From positions 11,441,223-11,505,222 of the forward strand of contig CM055072.1 of assembly GCA_029204045.2 (NCBI GenBank): a stretch of DNA of 64,000 nt, given 5' to 3'. Position 1 is the first letter of the stretch; every line of letters starts with the position of its first letter. This DNA comes from Tillandsia leiboldiana (lineage: Eukaryota; Streptophyta; Magnoliopsida; Poales; Bromeliaceae). Below are positions 42,431 through 53,369 of the stretch, piece by piece. Position numbers and translations under genes: made by a program. The notes beneath the pieces are model-generated. The model worked only from the letters and a program-made list of their open reading frames with translations. It had not been told where the DNA came from and did not search any database.

Positions 42431-44250
42431 ATGGTTGAAGGTGGAACATCAACAGACCTCCGTTCTTCGATGGAACAAAGTATGCGTACTGGAAAGTACG
42501 GATTGAAAGCCTTTTTAATTTCCATCGACGAACGGTGTGTGGCAATCAATTGAATTAGGATGGTCTAATCCAACTGAAATTATTGCTGATGTTCGCAGCA
42601 GTCAAACCTAGGTCGAAATGGACCAAGGAAGAGATAGATTTTCTTCTTACAATGGCAAAGGGATTAATGCTCAATTTAATGCTTTGTCTCAAACTGAGTT
42701 CTCTCGCATCTCGGCATGTGAGACTGCGAAAGAAATCTGGGATGTTCTTCAAGTTACACATGAGGGAACTAACCTTGTGAAGATTCAGAAACTGCAAATG
42801 CTTACGAGCAAGTTTGACTCTATTTTCATGGCAGAAAATGAATCGTTTCACAGACTATTACACACGATTGCAAGACGTCGTAAACTCATGTGCTAACTTG
42901 GGAGAGAAGATTCCAGAATTTAAAGTTGTAAGAAAAATTTTAAGAACTCTTCTGAAAGATTTCGATCCAAGGTTACGGCCATTGAAACCATTAAACACCC
43001 GGACGAAATCCGTGTAGAAGAATTAGTTGGTTCATTACAAACTTATGAAATGACCATTTCCTACTAACTATTCTTCTGGAAAAGCATCCTCTTCTAAGTC
43101 TTCAGGTTTAGCATTGAAAACAACAAAATAAGAAGACGCGGATTCATCCTCCTCAGACGATGACGTAAACCTATCTATGGAGGACTTTGAGAAGCAGCTT
43201 GCTCTCTTGACAAGAGATTTCGCCGAAACTTTCGAAGTGGTAACTCCAGCAAAACTCCATCCTTCGTAAAGTCGAAGAAAGGCAAAGGTTCTTCAAGTTT
43301 CAAACCAAGAAAGCAAGAGGGTTTTTTCTAAGGATAAGAAAAGCTCAGAAGGACAAGTCCAATGCTTCAAGTGCCGAGGGTACGACCATATCTCAACGGA
43401 GTGTCCCAATAAGAATCCGTCAAAGAAGAAAGCGATGCAAGCCGTCACTTGGTATGACACCTCATCGTCAAATGAGTCATCGTCAAGTGTGAGAAGAAGA
43501 TAACGCAACGGCGTTCCACGCGTCCACATCTTCACCCTCATGTGCTTGATGGCTAGTACATCTGAGTCCTTGTCCAACTCCACTGTTGAAAAGACTGCAA
43601 CGGACAATGAATCGGATAATTCGGAAGGTGAAGATTTTTCTCTAGCCTACCACAGACTTTTGAGGGATTCAAAGAAACTGGCTAAGCAAAATAAGGGGTT
43701 GAGAGGGAGATTGCAGGATCTCGAAGAAGAAGTAAAAAGGGTAACTTCTCTCTCGACCGATCTTGAAGTGGAAAGGGATAATCTGATAAAAGCAAATGCT
43801 TCACTTCAAGAGTCCAATGAGCAATTCGAGAAGAATTATGTAGATATGGTCAACAAAGCGAATTACTTCTTGAAGCTCAACGGCGAGGCTCGACATGAAA
43901 AATTGGAAATGACAGAGACCATTCTCCAACTCAAGGATGACTTACAGCGATTTTCATCAGGAAGGAGTAAGTTGGATGTCTTGGTTAATCAAACAAGTTC
44001 GGCCTCGGATACAATCGAACTAAAGACAATTTTAGTTCGGTTGGGACAGTCTTTGTGCCCCAGTCGGTATCTCCTCCTCCGACACCGGAATTGACGACAA
44101 ACAACGACAACAAACCTACTTCCCCCTCTTCGGAATCGTCAAGCATCAAGGTATGTTTTCGTTGTGGTATTGCAGGGCACATAAGAAGAAATTGCAAGAT
44201 GGGAGCCAAACGCTCAACTCAAGCACTTCTTGCAACGACTACCAAAAGGG
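42431..44250 (+). pseudogene. gag: Copia#3 gag, many frameshifts
   Basis: The ATG at 42431 is the family start, but a one-base loss near 42445 and further indels to about 43500 scatter the UBN2-type domain over three frames. The first CCHC (CFKCRGYDHISTEC) is near 43363-43404. The coiled coil is open in 43540-44094 (LRGRLQDLEEEVKR), and the second CCHC (CFRCGIAGHIRRNC) lies at about 44155-44196 in another frame. Confidence 0.87.
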
Positions 44251-45700
44251 TGATTCCTCGGAAATCAAATGCAAATTATTCGAAGGAAAAGAGCCTCGGT
44301 AGTTCATCAAACAAGACGACAACGACAAGGAAAAGCGATGGATCAAACAAGACGCTTTCACCAAAGGTATCAACTTCACAATCATTTCCGACGTACACCA
44401 AAACTCGAAAGGTTTGGGTACGCAAAGGTGAAGTTTTCCCTTGTCTTGTTACAAATATTTCCTTGCATGCATATGATAATTCTTCTTGGTATCTGGATAG
44501 CGGTTGTTCCCGTCACATGACCGGTGACAAAAACTGCTTTCAAAATTTTGAGAAAATCTCCGGAGGACTTATAGTTTTCGGAGACGGTCAGTCTTCCAAA
44601 ATTGTTGGGAAATGAACAGTAGCTATTCCAGATGGCCCGATTCTAAATAATGTGTTATTTGTTGATGGCCTTAAGACTAACCTCATAAGTATCAGTCAAC
44701 TTTGTGACAATGGTTTTTCAGTTAATTTTTCATCTGTTGAATGCATTGTAACTGATAAGGACCATGTTTCTTTTTAAAGGGGGTTAGATCTGAAAACAAT
44801 TGTTATGTTGTTCCCAATAGAATTTCTGAAAATTGTAACTTAGCCTCTTTGAATAATGAAACACTTTGGCATGAAAGGCTAGGTCACATAAATTTTAAGG
44901 AACTTGCTAGAATTTCAAACAAAGACGTGGTCAAGGGGGTTCCAAAACTTTCACTTAAACAAAACATTGTGTGTGGTGGTTGTCAAAAGGGAAAACAATC
45001 TAGGACTGCACACAAGAACTTGAACCACGTTGGTACTAATCGACCCTTAGAATTATTGCATATGGATCTTATGGGGCCGACACCTCAACCATCCTTGGGA
45101 GGTAAATGGTATATTTTCTTATTGGTTTATGATTTCTCTAGATACTCATGGGTAGCATTTTTAAAAGAGAAAGCTGATACTTTTGATTCTTTTCACGAGA
45201 TTTGCCTTCGTATTATGATTGAAAAGAATGAAAAGATCATTCGTGTTAGAAGTGATAGAGGTGGAGAATTCATAAATTCTAAATTCATTGATTTTTGCAC
45301 TTCCAATGGCATTAAACATGAATTCTCAGCACCCTATACACCTCAACAGAATGGTGTAGTCGAGCGCAAAAACAGGGTTGTACAAGAGATGGCACGTGTT
45401 ATGCTTCATAGCCGGAATTTACCGTTATATTTTTGGGCTGAAGCTGTGAACACTGCAATCTATGTTATTAATCGAGTTTATTTGCGCCCGGGAACGTTAA
45501 ATACACCTTATGAACTATGGTATTGTAGAAAGCCAAACATCAATATTTTCGTATCTTTGGGAGTCGGTGCTACATTTTTCGTGACCGCGAAAATCTTGGA
45601 AAATTTGACTCTCGAAGTGACGAAGGGATTTTCATGGGTTATTCTACAAATAGTAGTGCATATCGGGTATTTAACTTGGAATCTAAAACGATCGTAGAAT
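44251..45700 (+). pseudogene. pol: Copia#3 protease - integrase, broken
   Basis: The protease site WYLDSGCSRHMTG is near 44487-44525. A TGA at 44613-44615 interrupts just after FGDGQSSKIVGK, and a base loss near 44770 shifts the frame. Integrase is open from 44849: LWHERLGH, CGGCQKGKQSR, DLMGP, SDRGGEF and QNGVVERKNR are all kept, including the three catalytic acids. The C-terminal linker is frameshifted near 45550-45600, as in Copia#2. Confidence 0.9.
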
Positions 45701-47545
45701 CCATAAATGTTAAAGTAGATGAAGCTTTCCACTTTGCATCTGATAAATCTACCCCTGATATCTCTCTTGATGATGATACTCCTGTAAATGCATCTTCTCA
45801 TGATAATACTTCCAATATTAATGATGCATCTAATGGTTCTTCAAGTTTATCTGATGTGCAGGAATCATCTCATGTACCCTCCGAGTACTCCATTACCTCA
45901 AACGTTACGCATCTCTAAGGATCATCCTGAATCAAACATCATTGGAGACCCACAAGAAGGAGTCAAAACTCGGAGACAGTTGGTTTGTGGATTCGCTTGT
46001 TACGTTTCCATGATCGAACCAAAGAACGTCGATGAAGCTCTTCAGGATGTCTACTGGATTGAAGCAATGCAGGAAGAGCTCCATCAGTTTGAACGAAACA
46101 AAGTCTGGGAATTAACGACGCCTCCGAAGCAACACAATGTGATCAGTACTAAATGGATTTTCAAGAACAAGAAAAATGAGGATGGTACCATCATCAGGAA
46201 CAAAGCACGTTTAGTTGCTCAAGGCTACTCTCAAATAGAAGGTATAGACTTTGATGAACCGTTCGCCCCTGTAGCTAGACTCGAGTCCATTCGTATCTTA
46301 TTCGCTATTGCTTGTCACTTTAAAATAAAACTCTTTCAAATGGACGTTAAGAGCGCGTTTTTAAATGGGTTTTTAAATGAGGAAGTTTATGTGGCTCAAC
46401 CGAAAGGTTTTGTAGACTGTAAACTACCTAACCATGTTTTTCGTTTGAAAAAGGCTCTTTACGGTTTAAAACAAGCACCGCGAGCGTGGTACGAAAGGTT
46501 GACAAAGCACCTTTTGGAGAAGGGCTATACTCGAGGGGGAGCAGATCGGACTCTCTTTGTGAAGCATTATCAGGATAACTTCATTGTTGCACAAATCTAT
46601 GTCGATGACATTGTATTTGGAGCTACAAAAGATAATGATGCTTCTAAATTCGCAGAAACCATGGAAAGCGAATTTGAGATGTCTATGATGGGCGAACTGA
46701 CATACTTTCTTGGATTGCAAGTGAAACAAAATGGTGAAGGAATCCATCTGTGTCAATCCAAGTATGCAAAGGAGTTGGTAAAGAAATTCGGATTAGAAGA
46801 TTCTAAAGATTTTCCTACTCCTATGAGAACTAGCAATAAGGGGTTAGGAAGTGAATCCCTTAGTGATAGTGTAGACGAGAAACTCTATCGAAGTATAATT
46901 GGAAGTCTACTCTACCTCACAGCTAGTCGCCCGGACATATCCTTTAGTGTTGGGATCTGCGCGAGATATCAGTCAGCACCAAAGAAGGATCACCTGAAAG
47001 CGGTGAAACGGACCATCCGGTACGTCAAAGGAACTGTAAACTTCGGAATTTGGTATCCTATGGGAACAAGTCTTGACATTATAGGATATTCAGATGCCGA
47101 TTGGGCAGGATCAGTGGATGATCGGAAAAGTACGAGTGGTGCATGTTTTTATCTTGGCCATTGCCTTGTTGCATGGCATAGTAAAAAGCAAAACTGCATT
47201 GCACTCTCGACTACCGAAGCGGAATATATCTCAGCGGGTAGTTGTTCTACTCAACTCATTTGGATGAAAAGCGTGTTGAGCGACTTCCGGATTTCAGCAA
47301 CTTCGGTAACTGTTTTATGTGACAACACTAGTGCTATAAACATTTCAAAAAACCCTGTGTTGCACTCAAGAACAAAACACATTGAACTTAGATATCATTT
47401 TCTTAGAGAGCTAGTTGAATCAAATATTCTTCAAATTTCCTACATTTCAACTGAAGATCAATTAGCTGACTTTTTAACAAAACCTTTGGATCAAAAACGT
47501 TTTATTCATTTGCGTAAAGCAATTGGAATGCTTTCCTTGATATAA
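45640..47545 (+). pseudogene. pol: Copia#3 reverse transcriptase - RNase H, catalytic part open
   Basis: The linker is read in one frame to about 45890 and then shifts into a long frame that is open to the stop at 47545. That frame contains RVT_2 reverse transcriptase (KWIFKNKKNEDG, QMDVKSAFLNG, IYVDDIVFG) and complete Ty1-type RNase H (YSDADWAGS, STTEAEYISAG, KHIELRYHFLRE). All visible catalytic residues are intact, so only the fusion to integrase is lost. Confidence 0.92.
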
Positions 47546-47899
47546 CCTCTTTTTGAAACTGTTGTTTAGGTTAGGTTTTGTTTTTGTGTTTTTGTTCATT
47601 ATCTATGCTTAGACATAGAACATTAATTGAGCATTAGTTTTTATTGACTTTAACTGAATCCTTTATATGTTTAGAAATTTATTATGCTTTGGATATCATA
47701 ATAATTCATTTGATGCAATGATCATTTATGTGAATTAAATCATCTTTGTTTTGATCAAAGTCAATTTCTCTCTCGATGATCTCTTGGTATAGTTTTTATC
47801 TTATTTGACTATTTAGTCGAGTATGAAATCGAGATCAATATTTGGTTGAATACTGTATATCTTAAATAATTGATAGCCAATTGAGGGGGAGTCAAAGAA

Positions 47900-48140
47900 A
47901 AAGTGTTATGCTCAAAAGATGTGGAAAGAGTTACTCCCAATGAGGAGTGTGAAAACTACCACCACATGAAGGAAAGAGCTACCACCTCAGTCGTCCGAGT
48001 ACTGTGTGCAGCTACCACATGTATACCAAGCAAGGTTTTTCAAGTTTGATTAAATGAAATGCATGTTGAAATACTTGACTCTGTCAAAATTTCAAGGTTG
48101 GTATAAGGTGGGAATTTTAATGAAAGATGCTCAAAGAGCC
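47900..48140 (+). repeat. Post-pol dimeric repeat with hairpin (Copia#3 copy)
   Basis: Same alternating units as in Copia#2 on the opposite strand. Hairpin CTCAG-TCGT-CCGAG at 47986-47999 has one A-C mismatch. It is followed by GGTATAAGGTGGGA near 48100, also shared by all copies. Confidence 0.7.
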
Positions 48141-48480
48141 ACTCTCTTCAATAAATTGACTAGATATATTATCTAACTTATCTGGGATTTCAGACATCTA
48201 TTGATCTTTGTATTTCATTTTCTTTACCGAATTGATGATTTGATAAAGGCATTACTCATAAGATCAAGTTAGATGTAATTGAAGTTGTTCAACTTTAAGG
48301 GATTTAATTTTTATAAATCTTCATTTCATTATTTGGCTATTATCGATAGATTTAGTATAATCTATTTCTTTTGATATGAAACGATGGTTTTCATTTAAAG
48401 TTGATACACAAAAGTGCTTACAATCTTTTTCTGGATTTTCTAGAATTTTTCTGAATTTTTCTGAAGAAAAAGTTGAACCC

Positions 48481-48591
48481 GATCCGGATTGGACAAGCCG
48501 ATCCGGATCCCGAACGTAGGTATTCTCTGCGGGTAGCCGATCCGGATCGAAATCACGAACTGATCCGGATCGCGGCTAGGGTTTTATATAG
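48481..48591 (+). promoter_or_regulatory. Internal promoter of ORF3 (Copia#3)
   Basis: GATCCGGATC-type palindromes at 48481, 48500, 48539 and 48562 form two pairs spaced 19 and 23 bases, the same spacings as in Copia#2. TTATATAG follows at 48584-48591, with a pyrimidine-rich leader after it. Confidence 0.62.
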
Positions 48592-48707
48592 AACAAAAGG
48601 GTTTTGATTTCTTTTTACTTCAATCTTTTGTTCCAAAGTCTCCAGAGCTTCTCTCTCTAGAATTCATCCATCTTGGAAGCCTTCAAACTCAAGTTCTTCG
48701 ATTCTAA

Positions 48708-49090
48708 GTAAGTTTTATTGATCAAAATCTCGGTTTTTCACAGTTTTTCATATTCTTCCTCAAAACGTGATGAAATTCCTGTATCCTTTTCGTTTGTGGA
48801 TGATTTTTGATCAAATTTCTTTTGAAATAAGAACTCTGGGTATATTAGTTTTGTTTATATGCTAGGTATTCTCATGATAAACGGATTTTTGGCCTTCGAT
48901 TTCAAAAATTCCGGTTTTAGGGCATATAATGGGAATTTTCGAAAATCATGCGATTGATCTATTTTTAAAATTCTTTTTGCAAAACTAATTTGATTCTTAG
49001 TCTCTCTGCACAATAATGATTGTTTGGGTACAATTTTTTCAACTTTTTGAAAATTGACAATTTTTCGTGTTCTTGAGTTGTTTCCCACAG
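48708..49090 (+). other. Predicted 5'-UTR intron of ORF3 (Copia#3)
   Basis: Donor GTAAGT at 48708, acceptor TTTCCCACAG ending 49090, length 383. The ORF3 ATG lies 30 bases downstream. Confidence 0.6.
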
Positions 49091-49120
49091 GACCTTATTT
49101 CTCACAAGAAACTAGTAGCA

Positions 49121-50560
49121 ATGGTGATCACCTGGATCATTTTTCTTCTGGCTGCTATGGTTCATACAAGAGATACTATCAAGCCCAAGAAGGCTAAGAA
49201 GGCGAAGAAAACAAAGGATGATTCCGATACGGACTCTGAGATGGAATCGATCGATTGGGAAGAGCTTCAAGTTGAAGCAACTACACCCACTGCTTCGAAA
49301 GGAAAACCGCCTACAGAAACATCAAAGGCTCCACCTACTGCTGCTGAAATGGGAAAAGCTCCAATGGAAGAAACTTCTGTGAAAACAAAAAGAAAAAGTG
49401 TTGCCCGCAAGAGAGGGAGTGCTCGAGGAATTTCCATTGAGCAACCAGTTGCTAGCCAGCCTCCTCCACAAGACTTTATCAGCTCTGTTAGGATAAAGGA
49501 TTTTGAGAACAGGGAATGCATTGGCGAAAGACATGTTAATGTCAAAGCCTTGAAGGAACGATCTCCGCTTTTTGGGACTCTGTATGACCAGACAGGTCTT
49601 GCTCCCATTTGCAATTTCCCCGAGACCACTGGGTATTGTCTTCACTCAGTAAGGATGTTTTATCAAAATGCTTGCTATCTAGTTGATCAGGAGAGCGGAC
49701 GTCGAGAATTTCAAACATTGGTTAAGAATGTTAAGATTAAAGTAACCCCTCAACTGATTGGAGAGGCATTAGGGATGAAGGCCAGAGCTGATGGCCCTCA
49801 TTATCTGAAGAGTCAAACCTTCACCACCAACTCCTGGAGAGTGGTAGTTGATGGAATCTGTCTTCCAGATACTCTGTCGGCAGGAAACTCCGTCTTTTCA
49901 AAAGAGCTTCGACCAGAGTATCGCTACTTGAACTTCATTGTCTGTTATAACGTCCTTCCAAATATGAATACAAAGGTTCTTCGGTGGGATAGGATGTTGT
50001 TCCTCTATCTTCTTGGAAACCCCACAGCAGCAATGGGAGCAAACTTAAATATTCCTTACGTCATCTGGTCAAGGATGGCACGTTATGTGGAACATGCTCA
50101 CCCCTCAGAGAGACTTCCCTATCCAATGATCATTATGCGCATTTTTCGAAAGTATAAAGTTGACACAAGTGCGAGTTCCTACATGCACAGTCTAGGAACG
50201 ATCAATGAAACAACTATTGTAAAGTCTCTCTCAACAAAACAAGATGAGCCCCCATCACCTCCTCACCGACGAAGAGCACAACAACAAGCAACAACCTCTG
50301 CACCAGCAGCACCACCTCCAGTCCAACCAGCACATGCAGCACAACAAGCACCTCCATCAACATCCGATGATGATGCATCGGTTACCTCTATTTATAAAGA
50401 ACAGCAAAGGCTCTCCAACGAGCAAGAACGCATATCAAATGAACTTATTGAAGTAAAGGAAGAAATAAAAAAGGTCAACAAGAAGCAGTCATCCATGAAC
50501 AAACGATTAAAGAAAATCTTCCAAATACTCGGCTGCATCAGTTCGGATGAATCTGAGTAA
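49121..50560 (+). CDS. Copia ORF3 protein (479 aa), function unknown
   Basis: The ATG at 49121 is chosen because it aligns with the ATG of the Copia#2 copy and lies just after the predicted acceptor. The product has the same organisation: hydrophobic N-terminus (MVITWIIFLLAAMVH), Lys-rich patches, a central domain of about 225 residues, a Gln/Pro/Ala-rich linker, a coiled coil and an acidic tail ending SSDESE. Differences from Copia#2 are scattered substitutions and small in-frame indels near residues 55-70, with no frameshift. This suggests constraint, or a short time since both were active. Role unknown. The central domain looks like the plant transposon protein family found in several plant elements. 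Confidence 0.8.
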   Translation: MVITWIIFLLAAMVHTRDTIKPKKAKKAKKTKDDSDTDSEMESIDWEELQVEATTPTASKGKPPTETSKAPPTAAEMGKAPMEETSVKTKRKSVARKRGSARGISIEQPVASQPPPQDFISSVRIKDFENRECIGERHVNVKALKERSPLFGTLYDQTGLAPICNFPETTGYCLHSVRMFYQNACYLVDQESGRREFQTLVKNVKIKVTPQLIGEALGMKARADGPHYLKSQTFTTNSWRVVVDGICLPDTLSAGNSVFSKELRPEYRYLNFIVCYNVLPNMNTKVLRWDRMLFLYLLGNPTAAMGANLNIPYVIWSRMARYVEHAHPSERLPYPMIIMRIFRKYKVDTSASSYMHSLGTINETTIVKSLSTKQDEPPSPPHRRRAQQQATTSAPAAPPPVQPAHAAQQAPPSTSDDDASVTSIYKEQQRLSNEQERISNELIEVKEEIKKVNKKQSSMNKRLKKIFQILGCISSDESE

Positions 50561-51245
50561 TCCCTATCCTTCTAATTCCTTCCTTTGTGCAGGTATTAAT
50601 TTTTGCTTTTAGTTCTCAAACTGTTTGGTTCTCGACTTTTTTACTCTCCCTATTATTCTTGTAATCTTGGCTAACTTTGTGACAAAAAGGGGGAGAGAAT
50701 ATTAGAACAGTTGAACAATGAAACTATGATCGATTGTCTCGATCGTCCAGTTGTGAACCATGAAGGTAAGTATAACTTCAACTTTTGGTTTTCATTTGAG
50801 ATTGCATGCATGCCTCGACTAACTATTCGATTAACTATTTGGGCATGTAATATAACTAACAAGTTGATGTTCACTAACAATTTTGTGACATTTGGATTTT
50901 GATTGCATAGAAGATATGTTGGTTTTTAACTATGATCCAGTTACATATCTGAATGTATAAATGTCATGGTAAGTATAAATGAGTATAAACTTCATCTCTG
51001 TGTGTGGTTTTTGAATGACATAAAATTCTTGAGGTATCTAACGATTTCTTTTGTCAAGAATGATTTCTTTTGCAGAGAGTACAGATGTCTAAGTCTAGAG
51101 TCTGTTTTAGGAGTTTAACTCATGTATCTATCTTTATTTGGATCTCATTGTAAATTTTTGTTGTATGGTGATAGCAACAAAAATATCTTTTTGAATTTTC
51201 TTAAGTGGATTTGTGTTTTGTCACGAAACCGCCAAAGGGGGAGAT
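50561..51245 (+). other. 3' untranslated region and polypurine tract of Copia#3
   Basis: AT-rich and non-coding. GTGACAAAAAGGGGGAGAG near 50678-50696 resembles a second, internal polypurine tract. The real one, AAAGGGGGAGAT, is at 51234-51245 next to the LTR. Confidence 0.75.
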
Positions 51246-52574
51246 TATTACGGAATTTGAGTTGGCGTATTTCGTGATTTCGGTTAAGTCTTGAAGATTG
51301 AAGATAAAGAAGGTTGGATCATATAACTCAATCTCAAGAAAGAAGAATTCAAAAGGATCAGGTATGTTTAACTAATTATCTTTGGTGATCCGAATACTTC
51401 TTATAGTGTAGAAACACTTGGATGAATTTTTAATTGCATAAAAATCAAAAACTGGACATGGGACATGTTCAGGATCCGGATAAGACTTTCCAATCCGGAT
51501 CCCGAAGGGTGTTAGTTCATACGCAAGTTCAATCCGGATCGTAGCCTCCTTTGATCCGGATCCCGAACACTGGTTTTACCATAATTTATGAACGATTCGG
51601 ATCAGGCATTTCAATCCGGATCCCGAACGTTGGTGTTTGGTGAATTGTATGAACGATCCGAATCAGGCACTTCGATCCGGATCCCGAACCTTTGTTTTTC
51701 TGGAAACTGCCTGTCTCGCTACTACAATCCGGATCGCCGAAATCTGATCCGGATCGCCGTCCTGAAAAATTCTAGAAAAGGTTAGTTTTTGATTCTTATC
51801 CTCTTCCAATGGTTTCTAACCTATATATAGACCCTTTAATTCATCTTTTAGGGCAACCACGAATAAAGGAAAAAGACGACCGAAATAGATAGATCCACAA
51901 ATAGAGAAGAAAGGAAATACTAGATTTAATTCTATGTTTCTTCATCTATTTTATTAATTTGATTCTAGGTTTTCCAAACTCAGATTTTGAGTAGAATCAA
52001 ATTAATGAATACTTAGATGGTATTTCCGATCTATTTCTAATCTAAGTATTCGGCGGATCATCACCACCCAAAAAACAACGATTTCTCCAAAATCAGCGCG
52101 TGGGCTCGCGTGGCCTTGTGGATTCAAGGTGCTACCGCTCTCGTGGATTCGGAGCGAGGTACGTTCGTGGATTCGAGACGTGCTACTGGGTGAAGACCGT
52201 GGATTCGGTCGGACGTCGTGGAGTCGACGTTGGACGTCGTGGATTCGGCGTTGGACGCAGATCGTGGATTCGAGAAGCGTTGCGGAGCGAGCGGAGAAGA
52301 TCAACTAGGAGCGTATGGAAAAAGGTTGAGTCGTCTGTGAGTACGGTATATCACCTTTGTATGTGTTATAATTCTAGTGGATTTCACCGTGTTATCAGTC
52401 CCGTGGTTTTTTACTCCGGTTTGGAGTTTTCCACGTAAAAATCTCTGCGTGTTATTTATTTTTCCGCATTGGGTTTTATATCGCAAAGATTTTTGAGTGT
52501 TTATTGTTTACACCTATTCACCCCCCTCTTGGTGTTTTTTCCCCTATTTAGATCCAATTATACATAACCCAACA
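51246..52574 (+). repeat. 3' LTR of Copia#3
   Basis: 1329 bp, starting TATTACGG (the usual TG changed to TA) and ending CCCAACA. Palindrome pairs, TATA (51822-51829) and hairpin array (52097-52273) are all present. Confidence 0.92.
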
Positions 52575-52759
52575 ATATCCAAATAACGAAACGAAAATTT
52601 ATAAAAATTAAATCCCTTAAAGTTGAACAATTTCAATCACATCTAACATGATCTTATGCGTAATGCCTTTATCAAATCATCAATTTGGTAAAGAAAATGA
52701 AATACCAAGATCAATAGATGTTTGAAATCCCAAATATATTAGATAATGTATCTAGACAA

Positions 52760-53015
52760 TTTGTTGAAGAGAGTGGCTCTTTGAGCATCTTTCATTAAAA
52801 TTCCCACCTTATACCAACCTTGAAATTTGACAAAGTCAAGTATTTCAATATGCATTTTATTTAACTATCTTGGAAAACCATGCTTGGTATACATGTGGTA
52901 GCTGCACACAGTACTCGGACGACCGAGGTGGTAGCTCTTTCCTCCATGTGGTGGTAGTTTTCACACTCCTCATTGGGATGTAACTCTTTCCACATCTTTT
53001 GAGCATAACACTTTT
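52760..53015 (-). repeat. Post-pol dimeric repeat with hairpin (Copia#4 copy)
   Basis: Same unit order as in Copia#2; hairpin CTCGG-ACGA-CCGAG at 52914-52927. It lies between the pol stop (53370) and the Copia#3 insertion. Confidence 0.7.
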
Positions 53016-53369
53016 TCTTTGACTCCCCCTCAATTGGCTTTCAATTATTTAAAATATAAAGTATTCAACCAAACATTGATCTCGATTTCATACTCGACTA
53101 AATAGTCAAATAAGATAAAAACTATACCAAGAGATCATTGAGAGAGAAATTGACTTTGATCACTTTAAGAAATGACTTAATTGACATAAATGATCATTGC
53201 ATCAACTGAAATATTATGATATCTAAAGCATAATAAATTTCTAAACATATAAAAGGATGCAGTTAAAGTCAATAAAACTAATGCTCAATTAATGTTCTAT
53301 GTACAAGCATAGGTAAAGAACAAAAACACAAAAACAAAACCTAACCTAAGGATTGGTTTCAAAAAGAAA

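Larger units (their letters stand above)
41118..52574 (+). mobile_element. Copia#3: near-complete Copia element with ORF3, 11.5 kb
   Basis: Plus strand, inserted in the internal region of Copia#4, with duplication ATATC (41113-41117 and 52575-52579). The 5' LTR is 41118-42398 and the 3' LTR 51246-52574. Gag and integrase are frameshifted; reverse transcriptase/RNase H and ORF3 are open. It is the youngest layer at this site by nesting, although its 5' LTR and gag show many indels. Confidence 0.93.

Noticed and set aside
47900..48030. A hammerhead ribozyme suspected from the GAAAGAG words and small hairpins after pol.
   Set aside because: The CUGAUGA core and the three-way stem arrangement are not present.
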